NCBI RefSeq assembly: GCF_003003265.1
Contig: NZ_PVTL01000004.1
Coordinates: 62,001 to 126,000 of the forward strand
Direction: 5' to 3'
DNA length: 64,000 nucleotides
DNA from: Glaciihabitans tibetensis
GTDB taxonomy: Bacteria > Actinomycetota > Actinomycetes > Actinomycetales > Microbacteriaceae
Below the pieces are notes generated by a model. The model saw only the letters and a list, made by a program, of their open reading frames with translations. It had not been told where the DNA came from and did no database searches. Each line of letters starts with the position of its first letter. Position 1 is the stretch's first letter. The position numbers were made by a program, and so were the translations under genes. Of the stretch, positions 49,346-57,125 are shown piece after piece.

Positions 49346-50283
49346 CAGACGCTCCTTTTCTTATTGAGGAGGAACTGGGCGACCGTCACGATGATGCACA
49401 TAAAGAACAGTGCGACCGAGGCGGCGGAGGCGTAGCCGAACTGGCTTTCCTCGAATCCCTTGGTGTAGATGAACTGCGACAGGACGAGGGTCGATTGGCC
49501 GGGGCCGCCCTCGGTCATCACGAGGATGAGGTCGAAGATCTTGAACGAGTTGATCGTGAGCATCACCGTCACAAAGAACGTGGTCGGCCGAAGCGACGGC
49601 AGGGTCACGTTGAAGAAGCGCTGGATGGTGCTTGCCCCGTCGACGCGAGCGGCTTCGTGCAGCTCGCGGGGAACGGTCTGGAGGCCCGCGAGAAACAGGA
49701 TCATGTAGTAGCCCATGTCGCGCCAGGTGCTGACGATGACCACGGCCGGCATCGCCCAGTCTGACGAGGTGAGCCAGCCGGGTGGGTTCTCCATACCGAA
49801 GAAGCGGAGGATCTCGTTGATCGGTCCGTAGTCGGGACTGAACAGCAGGTTCCAGACGATCGCGATGGCGACAATCGAGGTGATGTACGGGAAAAACGCG
49901 GCGGTGCGGAAGAACGCGACGCCCCGGAGTTTGTTGTTGAGCAGCAGCGCCAGGCCCAGCGCGACCACGAAGGTCAGCGGGATATGTAGCGCCGAGTAGT
50001 AGAGCGTGTTGAGCAGGGCGATGCGGAAGCTGCCGTCACCGACCAGGCGCTCGAAGTTGTCGAACCCGACCCAGTTCGCGGTGCCGAACACGTTCCAGTT
50101 CGTCATCGACATGTAGAACAGCACAACGATGGGAACGAGGGTCAGCAGCGCAAATCCGAGAAAGTTCGGAAGGATGAAGCTCCACCCCAGCAGGGTGTTG
50201 CGCATGGCGAGCCGAGAGCGGCGGCGCTGGCCGGACGGCCTCGGCGGCCGTGCGGCGACTTTTGTGGCGTCAGTGGTCGCCAT
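49345..50283 (-). CDS. ABC sugar transporter permease (MalF-like, CUT1)
   Basis: 312 aa. The basic N-terminus RPPRPSGQRRRSRLAMR precedes LLGWSFILPNFLGFALLTLVPIVVLF and further helices; the EAA loop is VPRELHEAARVDGASTIQRFF. It pairs with the MalG-like protein. Ribosome site AAGGAG precedes the ATG at 50283. As in the first sugar operon there is no dedicated ATPase gene, so a shared ATPase is expected. Confidence 0.92.
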   Translation of the reverse strand: MATTDATKVAARPPRPSGQRRRSRLAMRNTLLGWSFILPNFLGFALLTLVPIVVLFYMSMTNWNVFGTANWVGFDNFERLVGDGSFRIALLNTLYYSALHIPLTFVVALGLALLLNNKLRGVAFFRTAAFFPYITSIVAIAIVWNLLFSPDYGPINEILRFFGMENPPGWLTSSDWAMPAVVIVSTWRDMGYYMILFLAGLQTVPRELHEAARVDGASTIQRFFNVTLPSLRPTTFFVTVMLTINSFKIFDLILVMTEGGPGQSTLVLSQFIYTKGFEESQFGYASAASVALFFMCIIVTVAQFLLNKKRSV

Positions 50284-50372
50284 GGGTGATCTCCTTCGAT
50301 CTGAGGAAGAGGTGCGGGGGTGGTGGCCGACGCGAAGCGCGGAATGCGCCCGCGTCGGCCACCGGGGTGGAA

Positions 50373-51671
50373 CTAGTCGATGTCGACTTCATTCTTGAAG
50401 CGCTCTTCGGCCGTTTTGATGGCGCCCGCGATGGGCTCGGAGCCCGACATGACCGCCGTGTGGAGGTCAAGCAGAACGTTCTGGATTGCCGCGGTGTCGC
50501 TCGACGTCGGGTTTTCCGGAAGCGTCTCGTGGGTGGAGATGGCGAACCGTGAGAGTTCGTCTTCCGGCGTGCCCTCGACCGAGAAGTAGGTCTCGACGAC
50601 GGCGTCGTTCAGCAGCGCCGGCATGATTCCGATGGCGGCCAGGGACTGGGCCCCTTCCTCCCCCGCGGCGTACGCGAGGAAGTCCTTCGCCGCCTCCAGC
50701 TCGGCGCCCTCGACCGCGGCGTTGATGCCGAGGCCGGTCGGGTCGCCGAAGGTGACGGGAACGTTGTCGATACCGGCGGTGGAGTCGTCGTACTGCGGGG
50801 CGGGCGCTATACCCCAGTCGAAGGCATCCGCTTCGCCTGCGGCCTGCTGGGCGATGAGGGTGGCGACAAACCAGGATCCCATCGGCAGCATCGCGGCCTT
50901 CTGCTTGCCGAACTCGCCCTGGTAGGTGAGCTGGTTGGCGTTGCGGGTGTTGAAGTCCACCTGCGCCTTGTCGTCCTGCAGCGCGAGCACTCGCTCGTAG
51001 TATTCCTCGAGGTGACCGAACTCGCCGCTCAGGATGTCGGCGTCGGGCACCTGCGCATTGGCGAAGCCCTGCACGGTCGACTGCCAGCCGTGCTGGTAGC
51101 CACCGAAGGCGCCGGTTCCGGCCAGCGCGGTCGCGAGGTCTTCCTCGGTGTCGGCGTAGTCATCCCACGTCCACGAGCCGTCGGGGTACTCCATACCGGC
51201 CTGGTCGAAGAGCGCCTTGTTGTAGAAGACGACCCACGAGTCCTGGCGGTACGGAACGGCATAGCTTGCGCCGTCGATGTCGTAGGCCTCGGTGCCGCCG
51301 ATGTCCTCGGGCAGCTCCACGTCGGAGACGTCAACCAGCTGCGCGCCCTCCTGGAAGGTCGAGACGAATTTGACCTCCTTCTGCACGATGACGTCGGGCC
51401 CCGAGCCGGCCGCAAGGTCTGCGGTGAGCAGGGTGTTGTAGTTGAGCGGGTCGTACTCCTTGAGTTCGACCGTCACATCGGGGTTCTTCGCCATATAGCC
51501 GTCGGCGAGTACCTGGAACTCGGGGGTGGTGGCGAGGCTCCACCCCGACATGGAGATGGTGACGGGGCCGCCGGCTTCCGCGCCGTCATCCGCCGATTCC
51601 CCGCTGCACGAGGACAGTGCGAGGGAGGCCACCATGGCCACACCCGCTGCTACTACAAACTTGCGCTTCAT
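50373..51671 (-). CDS. ABC sugar transporter substrate-binding lipoprotein (family 1)
   Basis: 432 aa from the ATG at 51671 with AAAGGAG upstream. The signal peptide ends in the lipobox ALSSC. Family 1 features include MSGWSLATTPEFQVLADGYMAKNP, YNTLLTADLAAGSGPDVIVQ, YAVPYRQDSWVVFYNKALFDQAG and DPTGLGINAAVEGAELEAAKDFL. It binds the extracellular, probably unsaturated uronate-containing, oligosaccharide. The gene follows the DUF2264 gene by 50 bp. Confidence 0.93.
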   Translation of the reverse strand: MKRKFVVAAGVAMVASLALSSCSGESADDGAEAGGPVTISMSGWSLATTPEFQVLADGYMAKNPDVTVELKEYDPLNYNTLLTADLAAGSGPDVIVQKEVKFVSTFQEGAQLVDVSDVELPEDIGGTEAYDIDGASYAVPYRQDSWVVFYNKALFDQAGMEYPDGSWTWDDYADTEEDLATALAGTGAFGGYQHGWQSTVQGFANAQVPDADILSGEFGHLEEYYERVLALQDDKAQVDFNTRNANQLTYQGEFGKQKAAMLPMGSWFVATLIAQQAAGEADAFDWGIAPAPQYDDSTAGIDNVPVTFGDPTGLGINAAVEGAELEAAKDFLAYAAGEEGAQSLAAIGIMPALLNDAVVETYFSVEGTPEDELSRFAISTHETLPENPTSSDTAAIQNVLLDLHTAVMSGSEPIAGAIKTAEERFKNEVDID

Positions 51672-51721
51672 TGCTGCTCCTTTGTGATTGCTACCAGAAC
51701 CCGTTCTCGGATTCTGTTGTT

Positions 51722-53818
51722 CTACCGGTCTGTCCGTGAGGGACGGCGGTGCTTCGGAAGAAGGCTCGACGTTTCGCGGCCGTCCGGCCACACCACCTCG
51801 ACCTCCCATTCATTTCCGTGGTCGAGGATCTCGACCGACGGAGACTGCTGATCGTCGGGCTCTGACCCGGGCAGCTGTGCCCCGGAGAGCGGTGCCCCCT
51901 GCAGCTGTGCCCCAGAGAGCTCGACAAGAACAGCCACCCAGTCGCCAGCGACGACCGGGAAGTCAAGAAACGGAACCGCGGCGACCGGTGCGAGCGGGGT
52001 CGCGTTCGGTCGAACCGCTACCTGCGGCACACCGGCATCCCCCTGCAGGCAGGAAATACGGCTGAGCAGGGTGCCCTCGGACGCCCAGGCCGCGTCGCCG
52101 GTTTCGCCGGTGATCGGGGCGATCCCGGCGAGGGGCCAGCCACCGATGCGCAAGCGAAGGGAGGCTGCGTCGAGGCCGGATTCGAGCGATTCGAGGCGGG
52201 CCAGGCGCACCTCCCAGGCACCCCGCACAAGCGAGTGCACGCTGAGGGGGCCCGCGACGGTGATCGCCCCGTCGAGGCCAGACCCGTGGCGGCGTCCGCC
52301 GAGCTCGGCAGTCACCCAGTGCGCGTCGGAGACGGAGGCGGCGATTGCGAGGGTGCCGTCGGCGTCGTCCTGGAGGCGCACCTCCGTGAGCTGCATCGCG
52401 GCCCGGTGCGTTGCCCGGCCGAGCGAGTCAACGATCGTCACCGACTGCTCGAGCGGGTTCTCCCACGCCTCGGTGTCGAGCAGCGGACTGGTGGCCGTTG
52501 AGTACCCCAGCCGCGCATACAGCGGTGAGTCCCCGACGAGGCTCCCGTCGGTTGCATGATCGGTGCCGTGGTTGATGACCCGAACGATTCCGTCTGCGGA
52601 GGTGCCCGAGACGATCCAGCCCGCGGCGTTCACGGTGAGCAGGGTGTCTGCGTTCTCGATGGGCAGGGGGGCGGATGTCGCGCTCCACACTTCGTGGTCA
52701 GCCGGCAGCATCACGCCGAGCAGTCCCTTCACCGCCCAATACGGTGACCCCGGCCCGGAGTAGGACTGCGCGAGGCCCCGCCACTCGTCGTGCCAGCCCA
52801 TCGTCAGGATGCCGTCGGCGGTGGGCACGGTGTGCTCCGCGAAGTGGGCAACCACCTTGTTGGCGGCGTGACGCAGAGCGCCCGCAGACAGCGACGGCAC
52901 CTCGGCGAGCACCCCCACCCAGAAGGGCGCGGCGGCGGCGAAGCGGTAGATCAGGCTTCGGCCCTGCAGCAGCGGAGATCCGTCGGCCCCGACGAGTGCG
53001 ACGGCGTCGAGCAGAAACCGGTCGAGGGCGACGATGTCGGCGGCGGTGCGTCCGTTCGCGAGTTCCGACGCGCCCTGCATCCGGGACCACAGCACCGGAT
53101 AGAGGTGCAGCGCCCAGCCGACGTAGTGATCGAACGAGCGCTCGTCACCGTCCGACATCCACCCCTCCGACCGGGCGAAGGTGTCGTGACGGGCGAGATC
53201 GTCGGCCACGTCGTCGGCAGACCAGGGCCCGCCGACCGAACGGAGGAATGTCTGCACCACGAGCCGGAACCAGACCCAGTTGGTCTGCGGGTAGGTGGTG
53301 TCTCCCACCACCGGCGAGAAGTAGTCGATCACGCGCTGCTGGGTGAGGTCGTCGAGGCGAGCCCAGATCCACGGGCGGGTCATGTCGAGGATGAGCGCGA
53401 TCGATGCCGCTTCCACCTTCGCCTGGGCGTGCTCGTCGAGACGCACCCACCGGTCGGGTGCGGTCGGATCGACACCGGCGGTGATGCCGCGAGCATAGAA
53501 CGCGGCGAGCTCCTCGATGGCGTCGCCCTGGCCGCGCTCGCCGACGATACGGAATCCTGCGAGCAGGAAGGTGCGGGCGAATCCCTCGAGACCGTCGATG
53601 GCGCGGCCGTAGCCGCCCTCGGCGCCGGGAGGGGTGATGCGTGCGTTGTTGGGCGAGGCGAAGGCCTGGGCTCCGGCGAGAACGCGGTCGGCGTAGGCGA
53701 CCCACTCGGTGCGCGTCCAGTCGGCGGTGGCGGGGGCGGTGTCCGGGGTGACGGCGGTCTCGGAATCGGTCACAGGATCGGATCCACGACGGGGAGCTGT
53801 CGTCCGTGCATCGATCAC
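51722..53818 (-). CDS. DUF2264 protein (predicted carbohydrate-active enzyme)
   Basis: 698 aa from a GTG at 53818 with AAAGGAG six bases upstream. The N-terminal roughly 400 residues are a helical toroid-like domain with DUF2264 features: ITPPGAEGGYGRAIDGLEGFARTFLLAGF, QTNWVWFRLVVQTFLRSVGG and GDERSFDHYVGWALHLYPVLWSRM. The C-terminal part is beta-rich and ends with an AxLxG-type repeat (SGAQLQGAPLSGAQLPG) from a 30-bp imperfect duplication at 51871-51920. The fold resembles (alpha/alpha)-barrel glycoside hydrolases and lyases. It is the first gene of the uronate operon, so it probably acts on the same polysaccharide; its reaction is not readable. No signal peptide is seen. Confidence 0.82.
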   Translation of the reverse strand: MIDARTTAPRRGSDPVTDSETAVTPDTAPATADWTRTEWVAYADRVLAGAQAFASPNNARITPPGAEGGYGRAIDGLEGFARTFLLAGFRIVGERGQGDAIEELAAFYARGITAGVDPTAPDRWVRLDEHAQAKVEAASIALILDMTRPWIWARLDDLTQQRVIDYFSPVVGDTTYPQTNWVWFRLVVQTFLRSVGGPWSADDVADDLARHDTFARSEGWMSDGDERSFDHYVGWALHLYPVLWSRMQGASELANGRTAADIVALDRFLLDAVALVGADGSPLLQGRSLIYRFAAAAPFWVGVLAEVPSLSAGALRHAANKVVAHFAEHTVPTADGILTMGWHDEWRGLAQSYSGPGSPYWAVKGLLGVMLPADHEVWSATSAPLPIENADTLLTVNAAGWIVSGTSADGIVRVINHGTDHATDGSLVGDSPLYARLGYSTATSPLLDTEAWENPLEQSVTIVDSLGRATHRAAMQLTEVRLQDDADGTLAIAASVSDAHWVTAELGGRRHGSGLDGAITVAGPLSVHSLVRGAWEVRLARLESLESGLDAASLRLRIGGWPLAGIAPITGETGDAAWASEGTLLSRISCLQGDAGVPQVAVRPNATPLAPVAAVPFLDFPVVAGDWVAVLVELSGAQLQGAPLSGAQLPGSEPDDQQSPSVEILDHGNEWEVEVVWPDGRETSSLLPKHRRPSRTDR

Positions 53819-53913
53819 CGAATTCTCCTTTGAATAGCCGTGTCAGTGTTTCAAACTTACGTCTCAGACTGACCGTTCTGGGAACATATCAATCTTTTTC
53901 AATCATTGCAAGC

Positions 53914-53950
53914 TTGTTTTGTTCGTGTCTGATCGTTTATGATCGTTTTA
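53914..53950 (+). promoter_or_regulatory. Promoter of the heparinase-like gene; leaderless arrangement with direct repeats
   Basis: TATGAT at 53938-53943 is a strong -10 box. TTGTTT at 53914-53919, 18 bp upstream, is a fair -35. The expected transcription start falls on the A of the ATG at 53950, and no ribosome site exists, so a leaderless mRNA is predicted. Two 10-bp direct repeats, GATCGTTTAT and GATCGTTTTA (53931-53950), overlap the -10 box and are candidate sites for the DeoR-type regulator encoded downstream. Confidence 0.6.
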
Positions 53951-55968
53951 TGCACACCCGTAACACCGAGCACAGCGACAGCACCAGCCACGCGGCATTC
54001 CGCGGGCACCTCACCGTCGCTCTTGAGCGCGAGGCGAACGCCCCCGTTGGCGGCCTCGCTGACGCCCTGCGGGATCTGCTGCGTTCCGCTCCCGCCAGCC
54101 TCCCCGTACTGCCCGCCCGGCACCGCGATCTCTGGGCCGCGGGCACCGGACACGCGGACGCGGTCACTGTGCACGACATCCTGACCCGCGCGGAGGACGA
54201 CCTCGGAACGCCGTGGGGGGTGCCGCTGGCCAGCGCCGCCGCGCGCGTGCACCGCGACGGAAACCGCGACGAGTGGGAGGGCACGGTCTTCGCCCGGCAG
54301 CGCCGACTCAGCCGCGCAGTGGTCACAGCGGCGGTCACCCTGCAAGATCGGTGGATCGACGAGGTCGCCGACGGCGTTGTGCTGCTGTGCGAACAAAGCT
54401 CCTGGTGCTGGCCGGCACACGACGACACGATGGGTTCCCACGGAGCGATCCTGGCGACGATCACCGACCCGTTCCTCGACCTCGGTGCTGGCGAGGTCGC
54501 GGCGCAGCTCGCGTGGATCGACCACCTTCTCGGCACCCAGCTCGACGTTCGCTATCCCGGTTTGCGGGCACGGATCCGGCACGAGACCCGCACCCGGGTG
54601 CTCGATCCGTTTGTGCTCCGTCGGGATTGGCATTGGCTGGGCCTCGACGGCGACGTGCACAACTGGAATCCGTGGATCCACGGCAACGTGTTGGTGGCGG
54701 CGCTCCGCCTGATGGACGCGCCCGCGGAGCGCGACGACCGCGCTCGTGTGGTGGCGCTGGCCGTCGAGGGTCTCGACCGCTACGTCACCTCTCTTCCGGC
54801 CGACGGGGCGATCGATGAGGGCTACGCCTACTGGTGGAACGGCGCGTGCCGGGCCCTCGAAGCGCTCGATCTGCTGTCCTTCGCCACCCGCGGCGTGCTG
54901 GAGGTCACGGCGTCGATCCCCGCGCTGCGGGAGACGGTCGCGTTTCCGCACCGGATGCACCTCGGCGGCGACTGGTATCTCAACCTCGCCGACGGGCAGG
55001 CCCGGCCGCCCCGCGACCAACCCTGGCACTCGCTGCACCGCGCGGCGCGTCGCGTCGGTGACTCTTTCGCCGAGGCTCATGCCGCCGCGCACCGGGATCC
55101 CGAGCGCCCCGCCGCGAGTGAGACGGAAGGGCTCGGGCGGCTGCTTCGCGGCATCACTGATCCGGAGTGGCTGCGCGCGGTGCCGGCACCGTCGCCGCTG
55201 CCGCGCGACGTCTGGCTGCCGTCCACCCAGGTGCTGGTCGCCCGAGAGAACGAGGGTGTGTGCGACGGACTCGCCGTCGCCGCGAAGGGTGGCCACAACG
55301 CGGAGCACCACAACCACAACGACGTCGGTTCCTTCATCGTCGCCTCCGACGGCGTGCCGGTGATCGTCGACGCGGGACGCCCGACCTACACACTCGCCAC
55401 CTTCGGCGCGGAGCGGTACTCCATCTGGACGATGCAGAGCTCGTGGCACAACGTGCCCGAGATACGCGGGGTGCCGCAGCCCGCCGGGGCCGAGGCCCGA
55501 GCATCCGATGTCGTGGTGCACGTCGACGAGCACTCCACCAGCCTGGGCCTCGACCTGGCGGCGGCGTACCCCGTGCCGGGCCTGGTGACCTGGCGGCGAG
55601 ACATCCACCTCGATCGGGGCCTCTCCAAGATTGTGGTCGACGACCGCTGGACCCTCGAACCGTGGGGCAACGGCTCCCCCGCCGCGTCGTCGCCAGAGCC
55701 CCGCACAACGGTGCGCATGCTGCTCGCCGGTGAGGTGCAGCTCGACGACGGCTCGGCACTCGTCATCCCCGTCGACGGCGCGCCCGCCGTGCGCCTCCGC
55801 TGGCCGACCGGGGTGGCCGCCACGCTGGTTCCCCGTCCGCTCGACGACCCCCTGCTCAGCGATGTCTGGGGTTCGCATCTCACCCGTCTTGATCTTGATG
55901 TCACGGATCGAAACTCCCTCTCTGTCACGGTAGAAATGAACGAACCGAAAGCGCGGAACCCACGATGA
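53950..55968 (+). CDS. Heparinase II/III-family polysaccharide lyase
   Basis: 672 aa from the ATG at 53950; a frame extending to 53806 overlaps the divergent gene and was rejected. The N-terminal half is an alpha-alpha toroid (RDWHWLGLDGDVHNWNPWIHGNVL, DEGYAYWWNGACRALEALDLL). The C-terminal beta-sandwich begins with the family hallmark GGHNAEHHNHNDVGSFIVA. His and Tyr in these segments are the probable beta-elimination residues. No signal peptide is visible, so it may be an intracellular oligo-lyase. It would generate the unsaturated uronic ends processed by GH88. An acidic polysaccharide substrate is inferred; heparin itself is not implied. Confidence 0.88.
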   Translation: MHTRNTEHSDSTSHAAFRGHLTVALEREANAPVGGLADALRDLLRSAPASLPVLPARHRDLWAAGTGHADAVTVHDILTRAEDDLGTPWGVPLASAAARVHRDGNRDEWEGTVFARQRRLSRAVVTAAVTLQDRWIDEVADGVVLLCEQSSWCWPAHDDTMGSHGAILATITDPFLDLGAGEVAAQLAWIDHLLGTQLDVRYPGLRARIRHETRTRVLDPFVLRRDWHWLGLDGDVHNWNPWIHGNVLVAALRLMDAPAERDDRARVVALAVEGLDRYVTSLPADGAIDEGYAYWWNGACRALEALDLLSFATRGVLEVTASIPALRETVAFPHRMHLGGDWYLNLADGQARPPRDQPWHSLHRAARRVGDSFAEAHAAAHRDPERPAASETEGLGRLLRGITDPEWLRAVPAPSPLPRDVWLPSTQVLVARENEGVCDGLAVAAKGGHNAEHHNHNDVGSFIVASDGVPVIVDAGRPTYTLATFGAERYSIWTMQSSWHNVPEIRGVPQPAGAEARASDVVVHVDEHSTSLGLDLAAAYPVPGLVTWRRDIHLDRGLSKIVVDDRWTLEPWGNGSPAASSPEPRTTVRMLLAGEVQLDDGSALVIPVDGAPAVRLRWPTGVAATLVPRPLDDPLLSDVWGSHLTRLDLDVTDRNSLSVTVEMNEPKARNPR

Positions 55969-57122
55969 CAGACCAGATTCATCACACACCCCTGGCCAGC
56001 AGCCGGCGGACCCACGTGCTCGATGCGTTGCTGCGCGACGGCGCGGTGAGGATCTCGCAGCTCACGAACGAACTCGGTGTCGCTCCGGTGACGCTTCGCC
56101 GGGATCTCGCCCAAATGGAGAGCGAGGGACTGCTCGTGCGGGTGCACGGCGGGGCGGTTCCCACGAGCGACAGCGCCTCGGTGCGTGTGCCCAGCTTTGC
56201 CCTGCGTGCCCCCGTGATCGAGTCCGGCGCAAACGAACCGCCGACGGCTCAGGGCTCCATCGCCGTTCTCGTGCCGTCGCTGAACTACTACTGGCCCGGC
56301 GTTATGCGCGGCATGGAATCCGAGGTGGAGAAGCACGGCATGCGGGTTCTGCTCCGCGGTGCATCGTACGAACTGCAGGACGAACGCCCGGTGCTGGAGC
56401 GGCTGGTGCTCAGCGACGACGTTCGGGGCCTGATCGTGGCGCCGAACACGGAGACGCCGCATGCGCAGGATGTGATCCAGTGGCTGGCGGAGTGCGGAAC
56501 CCCCAGCGTGTTGGTCGAACGCGACGCGGTGCTGCTGCCCGGCGGCACTCCGGTCGAGTCCGTCACCACCGACCATGCCCTCGGGGCCAAACTCGCCGCC
56601 CGCCACCTGGCGTCGCTCGGCCACCGCAAGGTGGGCCTGATGCTGTCGCGATTCTCGCCGACCTCGCGCAAGATCGCGGCCGGCTGGCAGGCTGCCTGCC
56701 TCGAGCTCGGGCTGACTCCCACCGACCACTTCGAGCGCATCCTGCCCGACCGCAGCAGCCCCGAGTTCTCCGCCGCGGTGGACGCGACGCTCGACATGGC
56801 GCTTCGCACCGGCATCACTGCCCTGCTGGTGCACTCGGATCCCGAGGCCATGGCCTTTGTCGACCTGGCGCTCACCCGCGGAATCTCCGTGCCCGACGAC
56901 CTCTCGATCATCGCCTACGACGACGAGGTGGCGCAGCTGTTCTCGCCCGCCCTGACCGCCGTGAACCCGCCGCGGGCTGCCGTCGGCGAAGCGGCCGTCG
57001 ACCTGTTGCTCAAGCGCATCGCCGACCCGACGCGACCGGTGCACCGCGTCACCCTGAGTCCGAGCCTGAACGTGCGCGGCTCGACCGCTCCCCCACGCAC
57101 GCGCGCCGCTTCGGAGGGCTAG
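55965..57122 (+). CDS. Hybrid regulator: DeoR-type HTH with LacI-type sugar sensor
   Basis: 385 aa. Residues 14-66 are a DeoR helix-turn-helix: RRTHVLDALLRDGAVRISQL, then APVTLRRDLAQMESEGLLVRVHGGAV. The C-terminal 270 residues are a LacI/periplasmic-binding-like sensor, not the usual DeoR phosphosugar domain: GSIAVLVPSLNYYWPGVMRGM, RGLIVAPNTETPHAQD, GHRKVGLMLSR and YDDEVAQLFSPALTAVNPPR. Its ATG overlaps the lyase stop by ATGA. It probably controls the divergent uronate promoters in response to a sugar; the GATCGTTT repeats at 53931-53950 are candidate sites. Confidence 0.88.
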   Translation: MTDQIHHTPLASSRRTHVLDALLRDGAVRISQLTNELGVAPVTLRRDLAQMESEGLLVRVHGGAVPTSDSASVRVPSFALRAPVIESGANEPPTAQGSIAVLVPSLNYYWPGVMRGMESEVEKHGMRVLLRGASYELQDERPVLERLVLSDDVRGLIVAPNTETPHAQDVIQWLAECGTPSVLVERDAVLLPGGTPVESVTTDHALGAKLAARHLASLGHRKVGLMLSRFSPTSRKIAAGWQAACLELGLTPTDHFERILPDRSSPEFSAAVDATLDMALRTGITALLVHSDPEAMAFVDLALTRGISVPDDLSIIAYDDEVAQLFSPALTAVNPPRAAVGEAAVDLLLKRIADPTRPVHRVTLSPSLNVRGSTAPPRTRAASEG

Positions 57123-57125
57123 TCG

